The notes beneath the pieces were generated by a model that was not told the origin of the DNA, did not search any database, and worked only from the letters and a program-made list of their open reading frames with translations. A stretch of DNA of 64,000 nucleotides from NCBI GenBank assembly GCA_034509735.1, contig JACGWO010000005.1:14497264-14561263 (forward strand), written 5' to 3'. This DNA comes from Sesamum alatum. Its lineage: Eukaryota > Streptophyta > Magnoliopsida > Lamiales > Pedaliaceae. The position numbers and the translations under genes are program-made. Position 1 is the stretch's first letter; every line of letters starts with the position of its first letter. This document shows positions 32,509 through 44,270 of the stretch, piece by piece.

Positions 32509-34240
32509 TTGGGGAAAGCTGAAACCTCAGGTAGAATGGTCAAATGGGCCGTGGAACTCAGGGAGTATGATATCACAAATCACCCCCGAATAGCCATTAA
32601 AGCCCAGGCTCTAGCAGAATTCATGATCGAGGCCACCCCGGCTGAAGAGGCTGGAGGGAGATGGCTCCTACACGTTGACAGCTCCTCCACGCTAATAGGC
32701 AGCGGGGCCGGGATCGTCCTCACTAGCCCGTAAGGCGATGAATTGGAACATGCCATAAGGTTTGACTTTAAAGCTTCAAACAACGAGACCGAGTATGAAG
32801 CTCTGATAGCAGGAATGAAAATGGCAATTGACACTGCAGTTAGGAACCTCACCGCCTACACACCGACTCCCAACTAGTGACTAACTAGGTGGGAAGCACA
32901 TATGAAGTCGAAGAGGATAGAATGAAGGAATATCTATAGGAGGTGATTGAGCTTAGAAGCAGGCCACAAAGTTTTCAGCTCCACCAGATCCCGCGCATTG
33001 AAAACACCAATGCGGACTACCTTGTCTGGCTGGCCGGCTCCTTAGTTGATTGCAACACGCGTACCATTACTGTAAGAACTCTCACTAAAGATGTCTTTAA
33101 CGCTAACATCGATGTCCTGCAGGTGGACATAGACTGGAGGAAGTCCCTCCTAGAATATCTTAAGGAGGACATCCTCCTAACTGATAGGCAGGAGGTTGCC
33201 CGCTTGAAGAGCAGAGCGGCCAGGTTCACTCTCCTGGGAGGAGTTCTCTACAGGCGTTCTTTTTCCCAGCCCTACCTACGATGTTTATCTCATGAGGAGG
33301 GCCAAACCATCTTACGAGAAAAGCATGAAGGATCCTCATTCGGGTCTCACATAGGTGGTATGGCTCTTGTAGGGAAAGTTCTAAGAGTCGGATACTTCTG
33401 GCCTAGCCTTAAGAAGCACACCGTAGCCTGAGTCCGCAGATGCGAGCAACGCCAGAAGCATGCCCCGCTCATCCATGTGCCGGTGGAGCTATTCAAAACT
33501 CTCTCAACACCTTGCCTTATCTCAATGGGGAATATACATCATGGGTCCTTCCTCCTCTGCACAAGGATAGCGTAAGTTCTTACTGGAAGCTGTGGACTAT
33601 TTCAGCAAATAGGTGGAGGTCGAACCCCTTGCGAAGATCTCCGAGAATGAAGTGCTCAAATTCCTCTTGAAAAATATAATCTGCAGGTATGGTTTACCTC
33701 ATGTTATTATTTCTGATAATAGCAAATCCAAGATTAGTTCGTCGAGCTGGGCATCTAACGACATTTTACTTTTGTAGTCTACCCACAAGCTAACGGGCAG
33801 GTAGAGGTCACGAACCGATTCCTATACAAGGCCTCAGGACTAAGCTGCAACAGGTTGGAGGAAAGTGGGTAGAGGTCCTACCCAACGTGCTGTGGTCTTA
33901 TAGGACTAACCCTAGATCCGCTACAGGAGAAACCCCCTTCAACCTAGTGTATGGGTCGGAGGCAGTCATTCCCACTAAGGCAGGACTACCAACCTTCCGC
34001 ATTCAGCACTATGAGAAAGAAAGTAAACACCATGTTGTGCACCAACTTAGATATGCTAGACAAGTCTAGGAAGATCCCGGGCATGAGTGGAAAGGTATAA
34101 ACAGAAGGTGGTCAATGCCTATAAGCCGGTCGGAAAACTGGCCCCCAAAATGGCGCGTATGAGCTCGAAGACATAGATGGCAGAAGGATCTCTCGCCCCT
34201 GGAACGCCTTCAATCTCAGGACGTTTTGTCCTTATAAACT
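32509..34240 (+). pseudogene. G2 second (archaeal-like) RNase H and integrase
   Basis: The second RNase H reads LREYDITNHPRIAIKAQALA, LLHVDSSSTLIGSGAGIVLT and FKASNNETEYEALIAGMKMA (32560-32820). A tandem pair of RNase H domains is characteristic of the Tat clade. It breaks at LTAYTPTP (frameshift where a DSQ motif is expected). Integrase begins near 33240 (GGVLYRRSF), with GSHIGGMALVGKVLRVGYFW, a stop at 33429, and VDYFSK / NIICRYGLPHVIISDN / KLTGR fragments. The first core Asp region is scrambled. The end is near LEDIDGRRISRPWN (about 34190). Dead. Confidence 0.87.
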
Positions 34241-34369
34241 CTCTATTTTTGTTTACTATCTGTAAAATGAACATCACTTTACATCAATGAATGTAGTCGT
34301 TTTCCTCCAACTCCTATATGAACAGGCTACAACCCTCTAAGCTCAAGCTGACCATGAAAGCCGTCTACA

Positions 34370-34504
34370 GGCGCACGCTCTTAAGCCGCCTGCTGGAGCA
34401 CGCTCTTAAGTCGCCCTACTGGTGCACTCTCTTAAGCCGTCTGCTGACGCACGCTCTTAAGTCGCCCTGTTGGCACACTCTTCTAAGTCATCTGCTAGCC
34501 CCTA
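34370..34504 (+). repeat. G2 short tandem repeats, left part
   Basis: About five units of 25-29 bp with the core CTCTTAAGCCGCCTGCTGGCGCAC. They end at the target duplication CCCTA (34500-34504) of the solo LTR and continue at 36535. Confidence 0.85.
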
Positions 34505-36534
34505 TGTAACACTAGCGGATTGGCTCAGGAGAGAGCGCGTGCAGAAGCGCCGGATGTTTTAAAACAAAGCGAGAATGTAAACATGCATAATTGAAACGGA
34601 ATATAAAAAGCCAATCAAGGGGTGTTCCCTTGATTCTCCTGAGCCTTTGGTGTATCTCATGATTCATGGAGGCCATAGGGTGGAACGAAGAAGCGGAATC
34701 GTAACAAGTGTACTCACCCTTGTAGCTTTCTTCGTTCGGCTACACACGTTGTTCCCCAGATCCGCCACCTAGATCCCAACATAGAGATCCTCTAAATCAT
34801 ACAAGCAATTCACCGAAATCTTGATACCCTCGTGCTAGCAAGATATCAAAGAAAAAGGAGAGAATAATCGACCAAACGCTATCGTTTAACGTGATCGATC
34901 GTTCGTATGTTTTCTTGTATCAAAGACAAGAAAACTATAAGCTTTTGGAAGTGGAGAAGAGCGGAGAGATGACCAAGAGGGAGAGGGCGAGAGACAGTGA
35001 GATGAGTATGTGTGTTATTATGTGTTTTGTGTGTTTTGAGTATATTTATAGAGTAGTATACCTACTCCTACTCAAACTCTTCAAAAGAGGCACACTTTGA
35101 TGACTATTAGGACTTTGACCTAGTCAAATCCTAGTCACCAAGGGGTTTGATTTAGTCAAACTTAATCCTAGCCCTTCATCTCATCTAGCCCCTAGATTGA
35201 ATCTTGTCCATCCATCTTGATGGGCTTTATGGAATGAACTTTTAAATCTAATTTACATAGTTCACAAGTACTAATGAGCTTCAAGTATGAATCTAATGAA
35301 ATACTTAAGCCCACTAAATCTTTCCACCTCTTTAATCTAATTGAAAGAGAAGAGCCCATTGTCTAATCTCAAAAATCCAATTTATGAATCAAGCCTAATT
35401 AATTCAATTAATTATCAAAGGCCCGACACTCCAAAAGAGATCCAATTTAATCTAATTAAATTTTCTTATCTCCTAAGATTAATTCCAAACTAATTCTTTC
35501 ACTTCTAGTGAATTGTGTGTGACTCTTTAGGTTCACCTTCAACTAGACTTGACCGAATCTCCAATCATCCCATGACCGGAATTCGCCCGTCACCATAGCT
35601 GGCCATCTAGCAACAGTCCATGGCACTAGAGATTATATGAAATCATGGTGTGAACATTGAGGCTCATGAATGCATACGAGTATGGTTCTTTCATCTACTA
35701 TCCCACAGCTACACTCTAGGGTATGGAATTTGGACGTCGGTCCCCATCCTTGACTTAAGCCTTTACTCGTTCACCCACTGAAACGTCACTGTGATTCCAT
35801 CCCACTGTTCAGTCACTGTGGCCACAAATTTTATAGGGAACGAGTCTTAGAGTGTAAGTGAGACACTACTGTCAAACGTTGACAGGAGACAGATTCTTTC
35901 TTGAAACTCACTGTCCATATTACACAGTCTGACTGCACTAGATAAGGCTTATAGCAACCAAGTCTTTCGACCTGGAAGCCTTTCGCCAAACCTAAGATAC
36001 ATGAATGGTGTGTATGTGACTGTCACAGTCCCTCAAGTCCGAGGACTAATCTGGTACTATTGGAGCTGGGAATATAATTCATACCGACCAAACCCACTCA
36101 AGGCTTTCCATATGACGATTCCAGCGAGTCACCTCAGTCAGCCAGCACCGAGCCAACTGACCCACTAATATTACATGGACGACCCTCGTCCCTTGTCGAT
36201 GAAACACGACTGCAATTCTTAGTGCAAGTCTCATTCGGACCCTCAATACTCTATCTCGAGGTCCTTGACTTGGAGGGTTTCAGACCGATCCACAGAGACC
36301 GGATTCATAACTGCCAACCTATGTGCAGTCCAGCCCCTTGGATTTAACGTGCCCGGTCTGTGGGCTTTGCTTGTGCATTTGAACAATAACATAAATAAGT
36401 GAACACAAACAAAGTATGATATGCCATTACCTGAACATCACTTTTATTCAGAATACTATTTATTTATACCGCAATTGTCAGAAAAATGTTACATAAGCCC
36501 AATCAGATTGGCTTCACGGTTACCTATTCTAACA
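34505..36534 (-). repeat. Solo LTR (subfamily D) in the G2 repeat array, TSD CCCTA
   Basis: A 2030-bp LTR from TGTAACACTAGCGG (34505) to the complement of TGTTAGAATAGG (36534). Perfect CCCTA duplications flank it at 34500-34504 and 36535-36539. It contains the nested palindrome at 35593-35623 and a TATA-like TATATTTATAG (about 35040). Its right-hand start is shared with other subfamilies, but its other end is distinct. Confidence 0.93.
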
Positions 36535-36665
36535 CCCTACTCTTAAGTCGGCCTGCTGGCGCACTCTCTTAAGCCACCTGCTGACGCACACTCTTAAGCT
36601 GCCCTATTGTCTCACTCTCTTAGGCCGCCTGTTGGCGCATGCTCTTGAGCTGCCTACTGGAGCAT
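36535..36665 (+). repeat. G2 short tandem repeats, right part
   Basis: Continuation of the array after the solo LTR: about five further copies of the CTCTTAAGCCGCCTGCTGGCGCA core. Confidence 0.85.
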
Positions 36666-37424
36666 GATTTTATGTCACCTTAAAGGGGCATTCCTCCTGG
36701 TTTCTGGAAACCCCAACAAAATTGTGCCAGAAGGGTATATCCTTATGTGAACCTGCCATCAACAGGCGTACTCATAACTCACATATGTGTTCCCTAAATC
36801 ACAGGATTTATACTTCTACTTACCATGTCTAGCACTTATTAAATTTCCTATGACAGCGGACCTTAGGGTACACCTATGGAGAAAAGGAGTCCTGCTGAAG
36901 GCCACTCAGACAGATCAAAGCAAGGACCTTCTATCCTGCTAGTAGCAGCAGGGCACGTATCAACCTACTCCAAGGGGGTTCATGCCTGAGATGGAAACCC
37001 CATGATAGCTTGCCTCACTCTAAGGCATGCAAGTATTTCTTTGGCTTAAAACGCTTTTTTTAAGGCATGCCTCGCAATAGATCTTTATCTTTTGCTAAAC
37101 ATGCATCACAAGATGAGAATCCATCCCACTTTGACTAGAAAGCTTCCTTCCCTGCTACTCAGAGAAAGCCCTACTTAGCTGGCATATCACCAATTGGGAC
37201 ATTCGCAACAGTCCAATTATACTAATCTACAGAGAAAAGCAGGGCAAGTGACACATCCAACGTTAAGCTAAAAAAGGCAAAGACCGATATCATAAAACAT
37301 AGAGGACGGAGAAAGAGAAATAGAATCTAGGGCACTCATGCGCCGATAAATCAAAATATTCAAAAGGCCCACACCTAGGCATCCTTAAAACCTCACACAT
37401 GAGGTAACCACATTGTTTTGTTTT
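36666..37424 (+). other. G2 spacer between tandem repeats and antisense ORF
   Basis: Non-coding Tat spacer. It matches the G1 spacer in pieces (for example TCACAAGATGAGAATCC, and CCTCACACATGAGGTAACCA versus CCTCACGCAGGAGGTACCAA). No gene seen. Confidence 0.6.
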
Positions 37425-37670
37425 TTACTTGGCAGTTGGGTCGATGACTGGAGCGACACTCCTGAGGGGGAGGAAGTCTTCGACCATCTGATCACTAGGC
37501 CCCTCTGGAGCTTCTCCCCCCAGGTCAGCCCGTGTCAGCGCCTCTAGAAGCTCGTGGGGAACCTCCTCATCTGGCTCAGGTTCGCCAACAAGACCGGTGT
37601 GAATATCCAGGAAGGTGGAGGAAACTGGCTCAGGAGGGTAACCGATTTCCACGAACTGGTAGGCGCAAGT
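37425..37670 (-). pseudogene. C-terminal part of the G2 antisense ORF
   Basis: On the minus strand, CAYQFVEIGYPPEPVSSTFL aligns with CTQQFVAVGYPPASADASLP of the G1 antisense ORF. It is followed by an acidic tail (EPDEEVPHELLEAL) that ends at a stop at 37425-37427. The N-terminal three quarters are gone: near 37670 the sequence joins a copia LTR fragment through a short GCGCA-AGTCC overlap. Confidence 0.75.
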
Positions 37671-37878
37671 CCGACTTCTTGGATTCATATGTTGGTCTGT
37701 GGGCTTTTGTTGTGATAATTAAACCACGTTGAATGTTAACAGTAAGCACAAAAAACTCATTATTGCCAATGATGAATCTTTACCACATTCATCAACATAA
37801 TATTACTTTCGTTCAAAGATGGACGAATAGTTCTCAAAACAGCTAATCACATTGACATTCTGGTCACCTATTCCAACA
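37671..37878 (-). repeat. Copia LTR fragment (subfamily C start), truncated
   Basis: About 208 bp matching the start of subfamily C LTRs (compare 21354-21563). It ends at a true LTR terminus (complement of TGTTGGAATAGG) at 37878. The left side is a deletion junction with G2. Confidence 0.8.
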
Positions 37879-39237
37879 TATTTTTCATTAATGTGAAGGG
37901 CAATCTAATAGAGTAGTACTGCTAGCTTATTTCCATGATGCACGAAGAAATGTTTTTTTGTTTATATTCCTTTGATTTTTATTGTTAATTTTTTGAGTAT
38001 TTACTTCAATTTTTTTTAATTCTATTTTTCAATTATCCTTTTCTCCTGCATGTTCCATTTAATACTTTTGTTTGTTTCAATGATTTAATAATTATTCTAT
38101 TTAAATATTTACCTTTAGCTATCATAATCCGTTTATGTTATTTCTTTCTATCAAATAATCATGATTTCTCTACTTTAAAACTAAATGAAAACCCAACATC
38201 TTTCTTTTTCAATTTCAATTAGAAAAAGTTACTAAAATCTTGCACTTCTTTCCCTCTTTTCTAGGTATGGAGATATAGTCGTGAATATTTTGACTAAATT
38301 AGTTTATATATTTTTTATTTCTATTAATGTTCTCCAAATTTTCAAGTTTTGTTCACTATATTTCGTGTTTATTTATTTAAAACTCTTATTGAATGATATT
38401 TATAGACTAAAAATATATATTTGTGATATTTTCTCTACCAAATTTCCTTCATCCATTTTAGTATATTTAGTGACGTTTACATATAGTTTCGTTCTTAGGT
38501 ATTTATTATTTTTTTTTCATGATACTGTCTACTTATTTTCTAATTTAAAAGTTTAGGATAGGAAATTGAATGATAGAAGAAATTATTCATTAAAAAATAA
38601 TTCAATTACTTTTCAGTATTTATGATAATTAATGGACACAAAACCAACTGATAGAATTTTTTGTTATGTATAAACTGCTATTATATCTTACGTTGTAGCA
38701 TTTTAAATTTCTTAGTGTATATATGTAACATTAGCAAATAATTTGGCGATGTAAATATCTTTAGTTTTAATTAGTTTCAAATTCTGCTAAATATATTTTT
38801 TATGAAAGAAATTCAAAAGTGATACTAATTCTTTTTTTTCTTTTCTTTCAGAAACTTTATTACAAAAAGAACAGTTTATTACGAATTATAGTTTTCCATA
38901 GGGAAATTCATTTATATCAAGGGAAAATATGATAGTATCTTTCACATAATGTATTTATATTTATTATGTTTGATGGCGTTCCAAGAATCAAGATTTGTGA
39001 GAGAATATATACAGATCTAAACTTATGAGTAAATTATTTATTCTTTAGTCCATCAAAAGCAAATGAAATTGACAAAAGAAAATTTTTCATTAAAAAATAA
39101 CTCGATTATCTTACACTATATATGATAATTAATGGGTATGAATCCAACTACTAGAAATTTTTGTATTTTTTATTTTCGCATCTTTCCCAATTTTTTATCG
39201 TATATTTGTATTGTTAGCATATAATTCTGAAATATAT
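37879..39237. other. AT-rich intergenic DNA with a diverged duplication
   Basis: Very AT-rich. The blocks at about 38565-38760 and 39060-39237 resemble one another (both have TTCATTAAAAAATAA followed by TATGATAATTAATGG), a diverged direct duplication about 500 bp apart. No believable gene. Confidence 0.5.
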
Positions 39238-40662
39238 ACTAGCGTAAACCCCATGCTATCACGGATATTTATAAATTTTAGGGTTAATTAGACTTACACC
39301 CCCTCTGAGAATGTATAATTACACTTTTCCCCAAGAAAATTTTGAAATTACACTTACACCCCCTCCGAAAATTCTCTGTTTACACCTGACCCCCATCCGT
39401 TAGAGTTTGGACGAAAAATATTCACGTCAATAAAAATAATTACACAAATTTTCAATTTTTTCCATCATTTAACATTCTCATGTATATTTTTGTACTTATA
39501 AGAGGATAAGTGTAACGTATATGTATGGAGTGAGGCCAATATTATTATATTTTTCCTTATAAGTACAAAATTATTGCACGAGAATGTTAAATGAGAGGTA
39601 AAATTGAAAATTTATGTAATTATTTTTGTTGAAATGAATATTTTCCGCCCAAACTTTAATGAATGGAGGTCGGGTGTAAATAAAATTATTTTAGAGGGGG
39701 TGTAATGTAATTTCAAAACTTCTTTGGGGGAAAGTATAATTATGCATTTTCAGAGGGGGTCTAAATGTAATTAACCCTAAATTTTATAGTATTTTCACAA
39801 ATCCTAAATTACACAATGACATGTCATATTTTAAGTACTGTCTTAATATATACAATAGTGCAAACTTATATATACAAAACTCAATATTGAAATATTTACT
39901 AAGTTTACTTACACAATATTTTAAAATAAAATAAGAATAGAATATCATCATATTTTTACACATTGAGAAATTAAAATTATTTTATAAGTTTCAAATACTA
40001 TATATATCTTCTTATTAAAATACATTATATAAAAGATATTATCCTTTTACCCTATGATATAAATTCTCCTAAAAAATGTGATTCATATTAAATGATCCTT
40101 TAATAAAATTTTTGAAAATAAGAAATAAAAAAGTATTAGAAATACTAATTATTTCGGTCATAAAAAGATTAACAATATCTGAAACACTTTTTCATTATTT
40201 TTCTTAATTTCGGACATTGTTAATTTTTTATGTTGGAAATAAAAAGTTTTTCCAATGCTTTTTAATTTCTTATTTTAGAAAACTTTATTAAATTAAGGAT
40301 CATTTAATACGAATCACATTTTTTAAGAGAATTTATATAATAGAGTTATAGCATAATATCCTTTATATAATGTATTTTATTAATTGAATAAGAAGATATA
40401 TATATATATATAGTGTTTGAAACATATAAAATAATTTTAATTTCTCAATGTGTAAAAATATGATAATATTCTATTCTTATTTTCAAAATATTTTCTAAAT
40501 AAACCTAGTAAATAATTTAATATTGAGTTTTGTATAAATAAATTTGAACTATTGTATATGTCAGACGGTCATTAAAATATGACATGCCATTATGTAATTA
40601 GAATTTTTTAAAATACTATAAAATTTAAAAACCTCCATGCATAGCATGCGGTTTACGCTAGT
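39238..40662. mobile_element. Fold-back element with Helitron-like ends, hosting a nested MITE
   Basis: The ends are ACTAGCGTAAACC and GGTTTACGCTAGT. The two arms are inverted repeats over about 430 bp each, meeting near 40185. Recognisable paired blocks include ATGACATGTCATATTTTA/TAAAATATGACATGCCAT and CAAAACTCAATATT/AATATTGAGTTTTG. Without the inserted MITE and its duplication the element is about 919 bp. Each end alone looks like a Helitron 3' end (hairpin GCATGC-type plus CTAG), which is odd in an inverted pair. The right flank is an (AT)n run. It has no coding capacity. Confidence 0.7.
39281..39777. mobile_element. 497-bp fold-back MITE, 9-bp TSD TAAATTTTA (Mutator-type)
   Basis: The termini are GGGTTAATTAGACTTA and the complement-matched TAAATGTAATTAACCC. 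The arms are inverted repeats of about 240 bp (paired blocks ACACCCCCTCTGAGAATG / CATTTTCAGAGGGGGT and TTTTGTACTTATAAG / CTTATAAGTACAAAA). TAAATTTTA is perfectly duplicated at 39272-39280 and 39778-39786. Long inverted repeats with a 9-bp duplication point to a Mutator-like non-autonomous element. It interrupts the left arm of the surrounding fold-back element. Confidence 0.9.
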
Positions 40663-40664
40663 GC

Positions 40665-40691
40665 ATATATATATATATATAATATATATAT
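40665..40691 (+). repeat. (AT)n microsatellite
   Basis: About 13 AT units next to the fold-back element's right end. Confidence 0.9.
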
Positions 40692-41529
40692 TTCATCATC
40701 TAATAAACTACCACCAAGGGTCAAATTGAGGTGTTTAGATCAATCAAATCGTTTGTTGTTGCAAAGTAATCAAACCAATAAATTTGTGCCAATTAAATGA
40801 TAAATATTGATACTTGTATCTCTACAAATTACAAAATAGTAATAGATAATGTCAAATGAGCTAATCAGATTGTGAAAAATATGTTATATATTTATCTCTT
40901 TAAATGAAATTATAAAAATATAATACCAAAACCATTCAATTAAACTAATAACTCATCCTTTTCAGAAACCTATATAAAGAGGTTCCTAGAATTTATTTAA
41001 GACACAATAAAGATTGAAGATTAAAATTAGAGAAGAAATTCACAAGGAACTCCTTTCCGAAGTTCATCAAATTCAAAAGTATTTAAATCATTCAAGGTGA
41101 GAAGCAATTCATTCGTCACAGTCGTGTACCAAATTATGTGTTCAATTCAAGATTACGGTGTTATCGAATAAATGTTATAAGTATTCAAGTTCAATATTGA
41201 AAGAGATTTAACCAATGATTCTATCACCAAGTCCTCAAATCCATATGCAAGATATATAGTGTTTGGGATTACGCAATGAAGTTCTCGGATTAATAAAAAA
41301 GTCAAATTTAAGTTAGGAGGATATCCAAATGGAGATTTCACCTTCAATTTTTTTATTTTTAAATTTCTTATTGTTGAAGAGAAGAATCAAATGATTAAAT
41401 AAGAATATATTCACTTTTACCAGTCAAATTCATATATTCCATATCTCACAATATTCTTGTGTTTTGATTTTTAAACACGATTGAAATTTTGCATTTACGC
41501 TTCCGTCAGAATATCTCCAGAATAGTACT
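40692..41529 (+). other. AT-rich DNA, possibly a truncated LTR 3' end
   Basis: ACCTATATAAAGAGGTTCC at about 40968-40986 looks like a TATA box. The stretch ends with GCATTTACGCTTCCGTCAGA (about 41491-41510), reminiscent of the 3' ends of copia LTRs in this window (TTTACGCTTCCGTTGCACTC in A'). It is interrupted by element D at 41530. The flank on the other side of D gave no clear primer site. Confidence 0.35.
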
Positions 41530-42678
41530 TGAAGGACAAGCGGATCCGCCCGGGAGCGCGTAATTTAAAACATTTAAATAAATGTAATCCCAAGGGGTGT
41601 ACCCTTGGGTGCTCAACCGGGCGTTCGATGTAGAATGTATTAATAAAGAAGCTTATAATACATAGGGCATAGATAAAATGTAAATCTACTAAAGCATAAT
41701 TAAACCGTTACCTTTGTCGATTTCACGTACGCGCGGCTACTTGTGTTGTTCCTTCTCCGGAATGTTCACAAAATCCAAACGTATGGATTCTCCAAAGGTG
41801 ATCCACACCACACCGGAAGAAACTCACGTTCTCCTTGCTAGAAGAAAACGGGTTTATGAAGGAATCGGTTTAAGAGAATAAACACTCTGAATTAGTGTTC
41901 TCTTAAACTTACTTTGTTCTTCCTTTTGATCCAAAATCAAATGAAGAACACAAGTGGGAGAGGGATTTATGGCCGACAGTGAGAGAGAGGAGAGAGGCCG
42001 AATTTTTTGTTTTCTCTTTTCCTAGAAAAGATGAATAATGATTCTCTTACACAAGGTGTTGTATATACTCATATATATACATAATTAATGTGATTATTGG
42101 AATGTGTCTAGGTTCATCCAAGGATGTCTAGATACATCCCAATCAATCACCATTAATTCTTCAATCAAGCCTACCAACTTTTAAGGTATGATCAAATCAT
42201 ACCAAAAGGGAAGGGCTTGATTAGTTGATTTGTCTCTTACCAAAAGAGACAAGTTAACCGCCACCTTGCATGGAACATGGCTGAATTTTGCTTCCTTCAA
42301 GGGAGCATTTTCGGCCATGCTCAATATGCGAAGAAGTCCAACTTCTTCCTATTCCAAAATCGGAATTATCTCCTCTCGGGTCAAAATTTAACGGATCGGG
42401 TTTTATCGTAATTAAATTACGACGAACCAAAAATTAAATCCAATTTAATGTCCACTTAAATTATTCCCATTGGTCTTTTAATCCAATCAAAAGATCCAAC
42501 ATCTCGACTTTCCATATTTAATCGATAAATCCAATTTACCGATTAAACGAGGGCCCGATACAATATCGGCCTGTCCATCCAATGGACTATCCCTTAAGTA
42601 ATCCAATTAGTTATTTATCCATCGAGATTGACTCCAAGTCAATATCTCAACCTTCTCGGTGATTTGTGTGTGACCCTT
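41530..42678 (-). repeat. 3' LTR of D, downstream 1149 bp only
   Basis: Starts TGAAGGACAAGC and matches the solo LTR 5220-7440 as far as the GTGTGTGACCCTT motif. There it changes to RT sequence at 42678/42679. The nested palindrome is in the lost part. Confidence 0.88.
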
Positions 42679-44270
42679 GATGAAATTATATCCCCGTATG
42701 ACTTCAAGACGTATGTTCCAGCTTCAGAAAGCTTGTTTGAGGGCATAGATGGACCTTTGGAGACGGCAAACTTTCCGCTCTTCTCCAACAGATGTAAAAC
42801 CTTCCGGTTGATCCATATAGATCTCTTCCTCTACGAAACCGTTGAGGAAGGCAGTTTTTCACGTCCATCTGCCATATTTCATAGTCATACCATACTGCTA
42901 TGGCAAGCAGTATCCGAATGGACTTAGCCATTGCTATGGGGGAATAGGTTTCCTCAAAGTCGACCCCGGGCCGCTGAGTGTAACCATTCGCCACAAGCCT
43001 GGCTTTGAAGGTAGTAACCTCCCCGTCAGCTCCAAGCTTACGTTTGTAGACCCATTTACACCCTACGGGTATTACCCCTTTGGGTGGGTCCACTAGGGTA
43101 CAAACCTGGTTTGTATCCATCAAGTTCATCTCGGATTTTATGGCCTCAAGCCACTTATCCGAATCGATGTCCGACATCACTTCTCCGTACGTCTTTGGAT
43201 CATTATTCAACTGACTGGTCAGGCCCAGAAATCCATACCTATCAGGTGCATGGGATACTCTTGCCGTCCTACGGAGGACTGGAACATTATCAGTGGGAAC
43301 TACCGGCTCAGATGTCACTACCGCCTCATGGGGTACCTCACTTGATTCCTCAAGGAGTACCTCATCGCGTCGACTATCCGATGGAAAATCCTTTTCCAAG
43401 AACACTGTGTTTCGCGAGACAAAAACCTTTTGTTCGGAGGGATCATAGAACTAATACCCCGCAGTTTCTTTTGGGTACCCGATGAACCTGCATAAACTAG
43501 ACCTCGAGTCAAGTTTATCTCCCACTAATCTCTTGATATATGCGGGGCAACCCCACACTTTCAAGTATTTGTAGGAGACAGGCTTGCCATGCCATATCTC
43601 ATATGGCGTCTGGGATATCTTCTTAGATGGCGCCAAGTTCAAAACTTTGGCCTCCGTCTCAAGAGCGTATCCCCAGAAGGATAAAGGGAGTTCGGTAAAA
43701 CTCATCATGGATCGGACCATGTCCAACAAGGTCCGATTGCTCCTTTCAGACACACCATTAAGTTGTGGGTGTTCCAGGAGGGGTCCACTGAGAGAGAATC
43801 CCATTCTCTTTTAGATAATCAGTAAACTCACCACTCAAATACTCTCCACCTCGGTCTGACCGAAGGGCTTTGATCATTCAACCGGTTTGGTTCTCTACTT
43901 CAGGTCTGTATTTCTAAAACCTTCCAAAGGCTTCAGACTTGTACCTCATCAGGTAAGCAGAACCATACCGTGAGTGATTATCAGTAAAAATTATAAAGTA
44001 CGAGTACCCACTTCTAACCTGAGTATTTAGTGGGCCACAGACATCCGTATGGATCAAATCCAACAGACCGTTGGCTAGCGTGCTTTGTCCAACAAAGGGT
44101 TTCTTGGTCATCTTTCCCTTCAGACAGGATTCGCAGGTCGGTAGGTTGTGCAAATCGTCTATTTCTAGACTCTTTGAGTCCACCAACCTTCTATTCTATC
44201 TTTAGAAATATGACCTAACCTCGCATATCTGTGCGTTATCATGATTATCATGTTTCCGTTTGTGTTCCGC
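42679..44270 (-). pseudogene. D pol: integrase and N-terminal half of RT
   Basis: On the minus strand: CESCLKGKMTKKPFVGQST, integrase with Asp in HTDVCGP (about 44060), Asp in RSDRGGEY (about 43853) and Glu in SERSNR (about 43745), then KVWGCPAYIKRL and the RT start (WLEAIKSEMNLMDTNQVCTL, FEETYSPIAMAKSIRILLAI). Stops and shifts occur near 43914, 43805, 43450 and 42840. The reading ends within the EVIRGYDFI-equivalent segment at 42679, before the YVDD box. No RNase H and no protease. Chromosomal stops are fewer than in A1 integrase, suggesting a somewhat younger copy. Confidence 0.88.

Larger units (their letters stand above)
18770..37670 (+). mobile_element. Ty3/gypsy Tat-lineage retrotransposon G2, interrupted by copia C and a solo LTR
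   Basis: Order: 5' LTR (18770-19513), primer binding site, then after the 9.4-kb insertion of C, gag (28999 to about 30395), protease, RT, first RNase H, second RNase H, integrase (to about 34240), short tandem repeats, spacer and the C-terminal part of the antisense ORF. A second insertion, the solo LTR 34505-36534, splits the tandem repeats. The element is cut near 37670, where the antisense ORF joins a copia LTR scrap; the 3' LTR is missing. It is related to G1 but clearly not identical. Confidence 0.88.
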
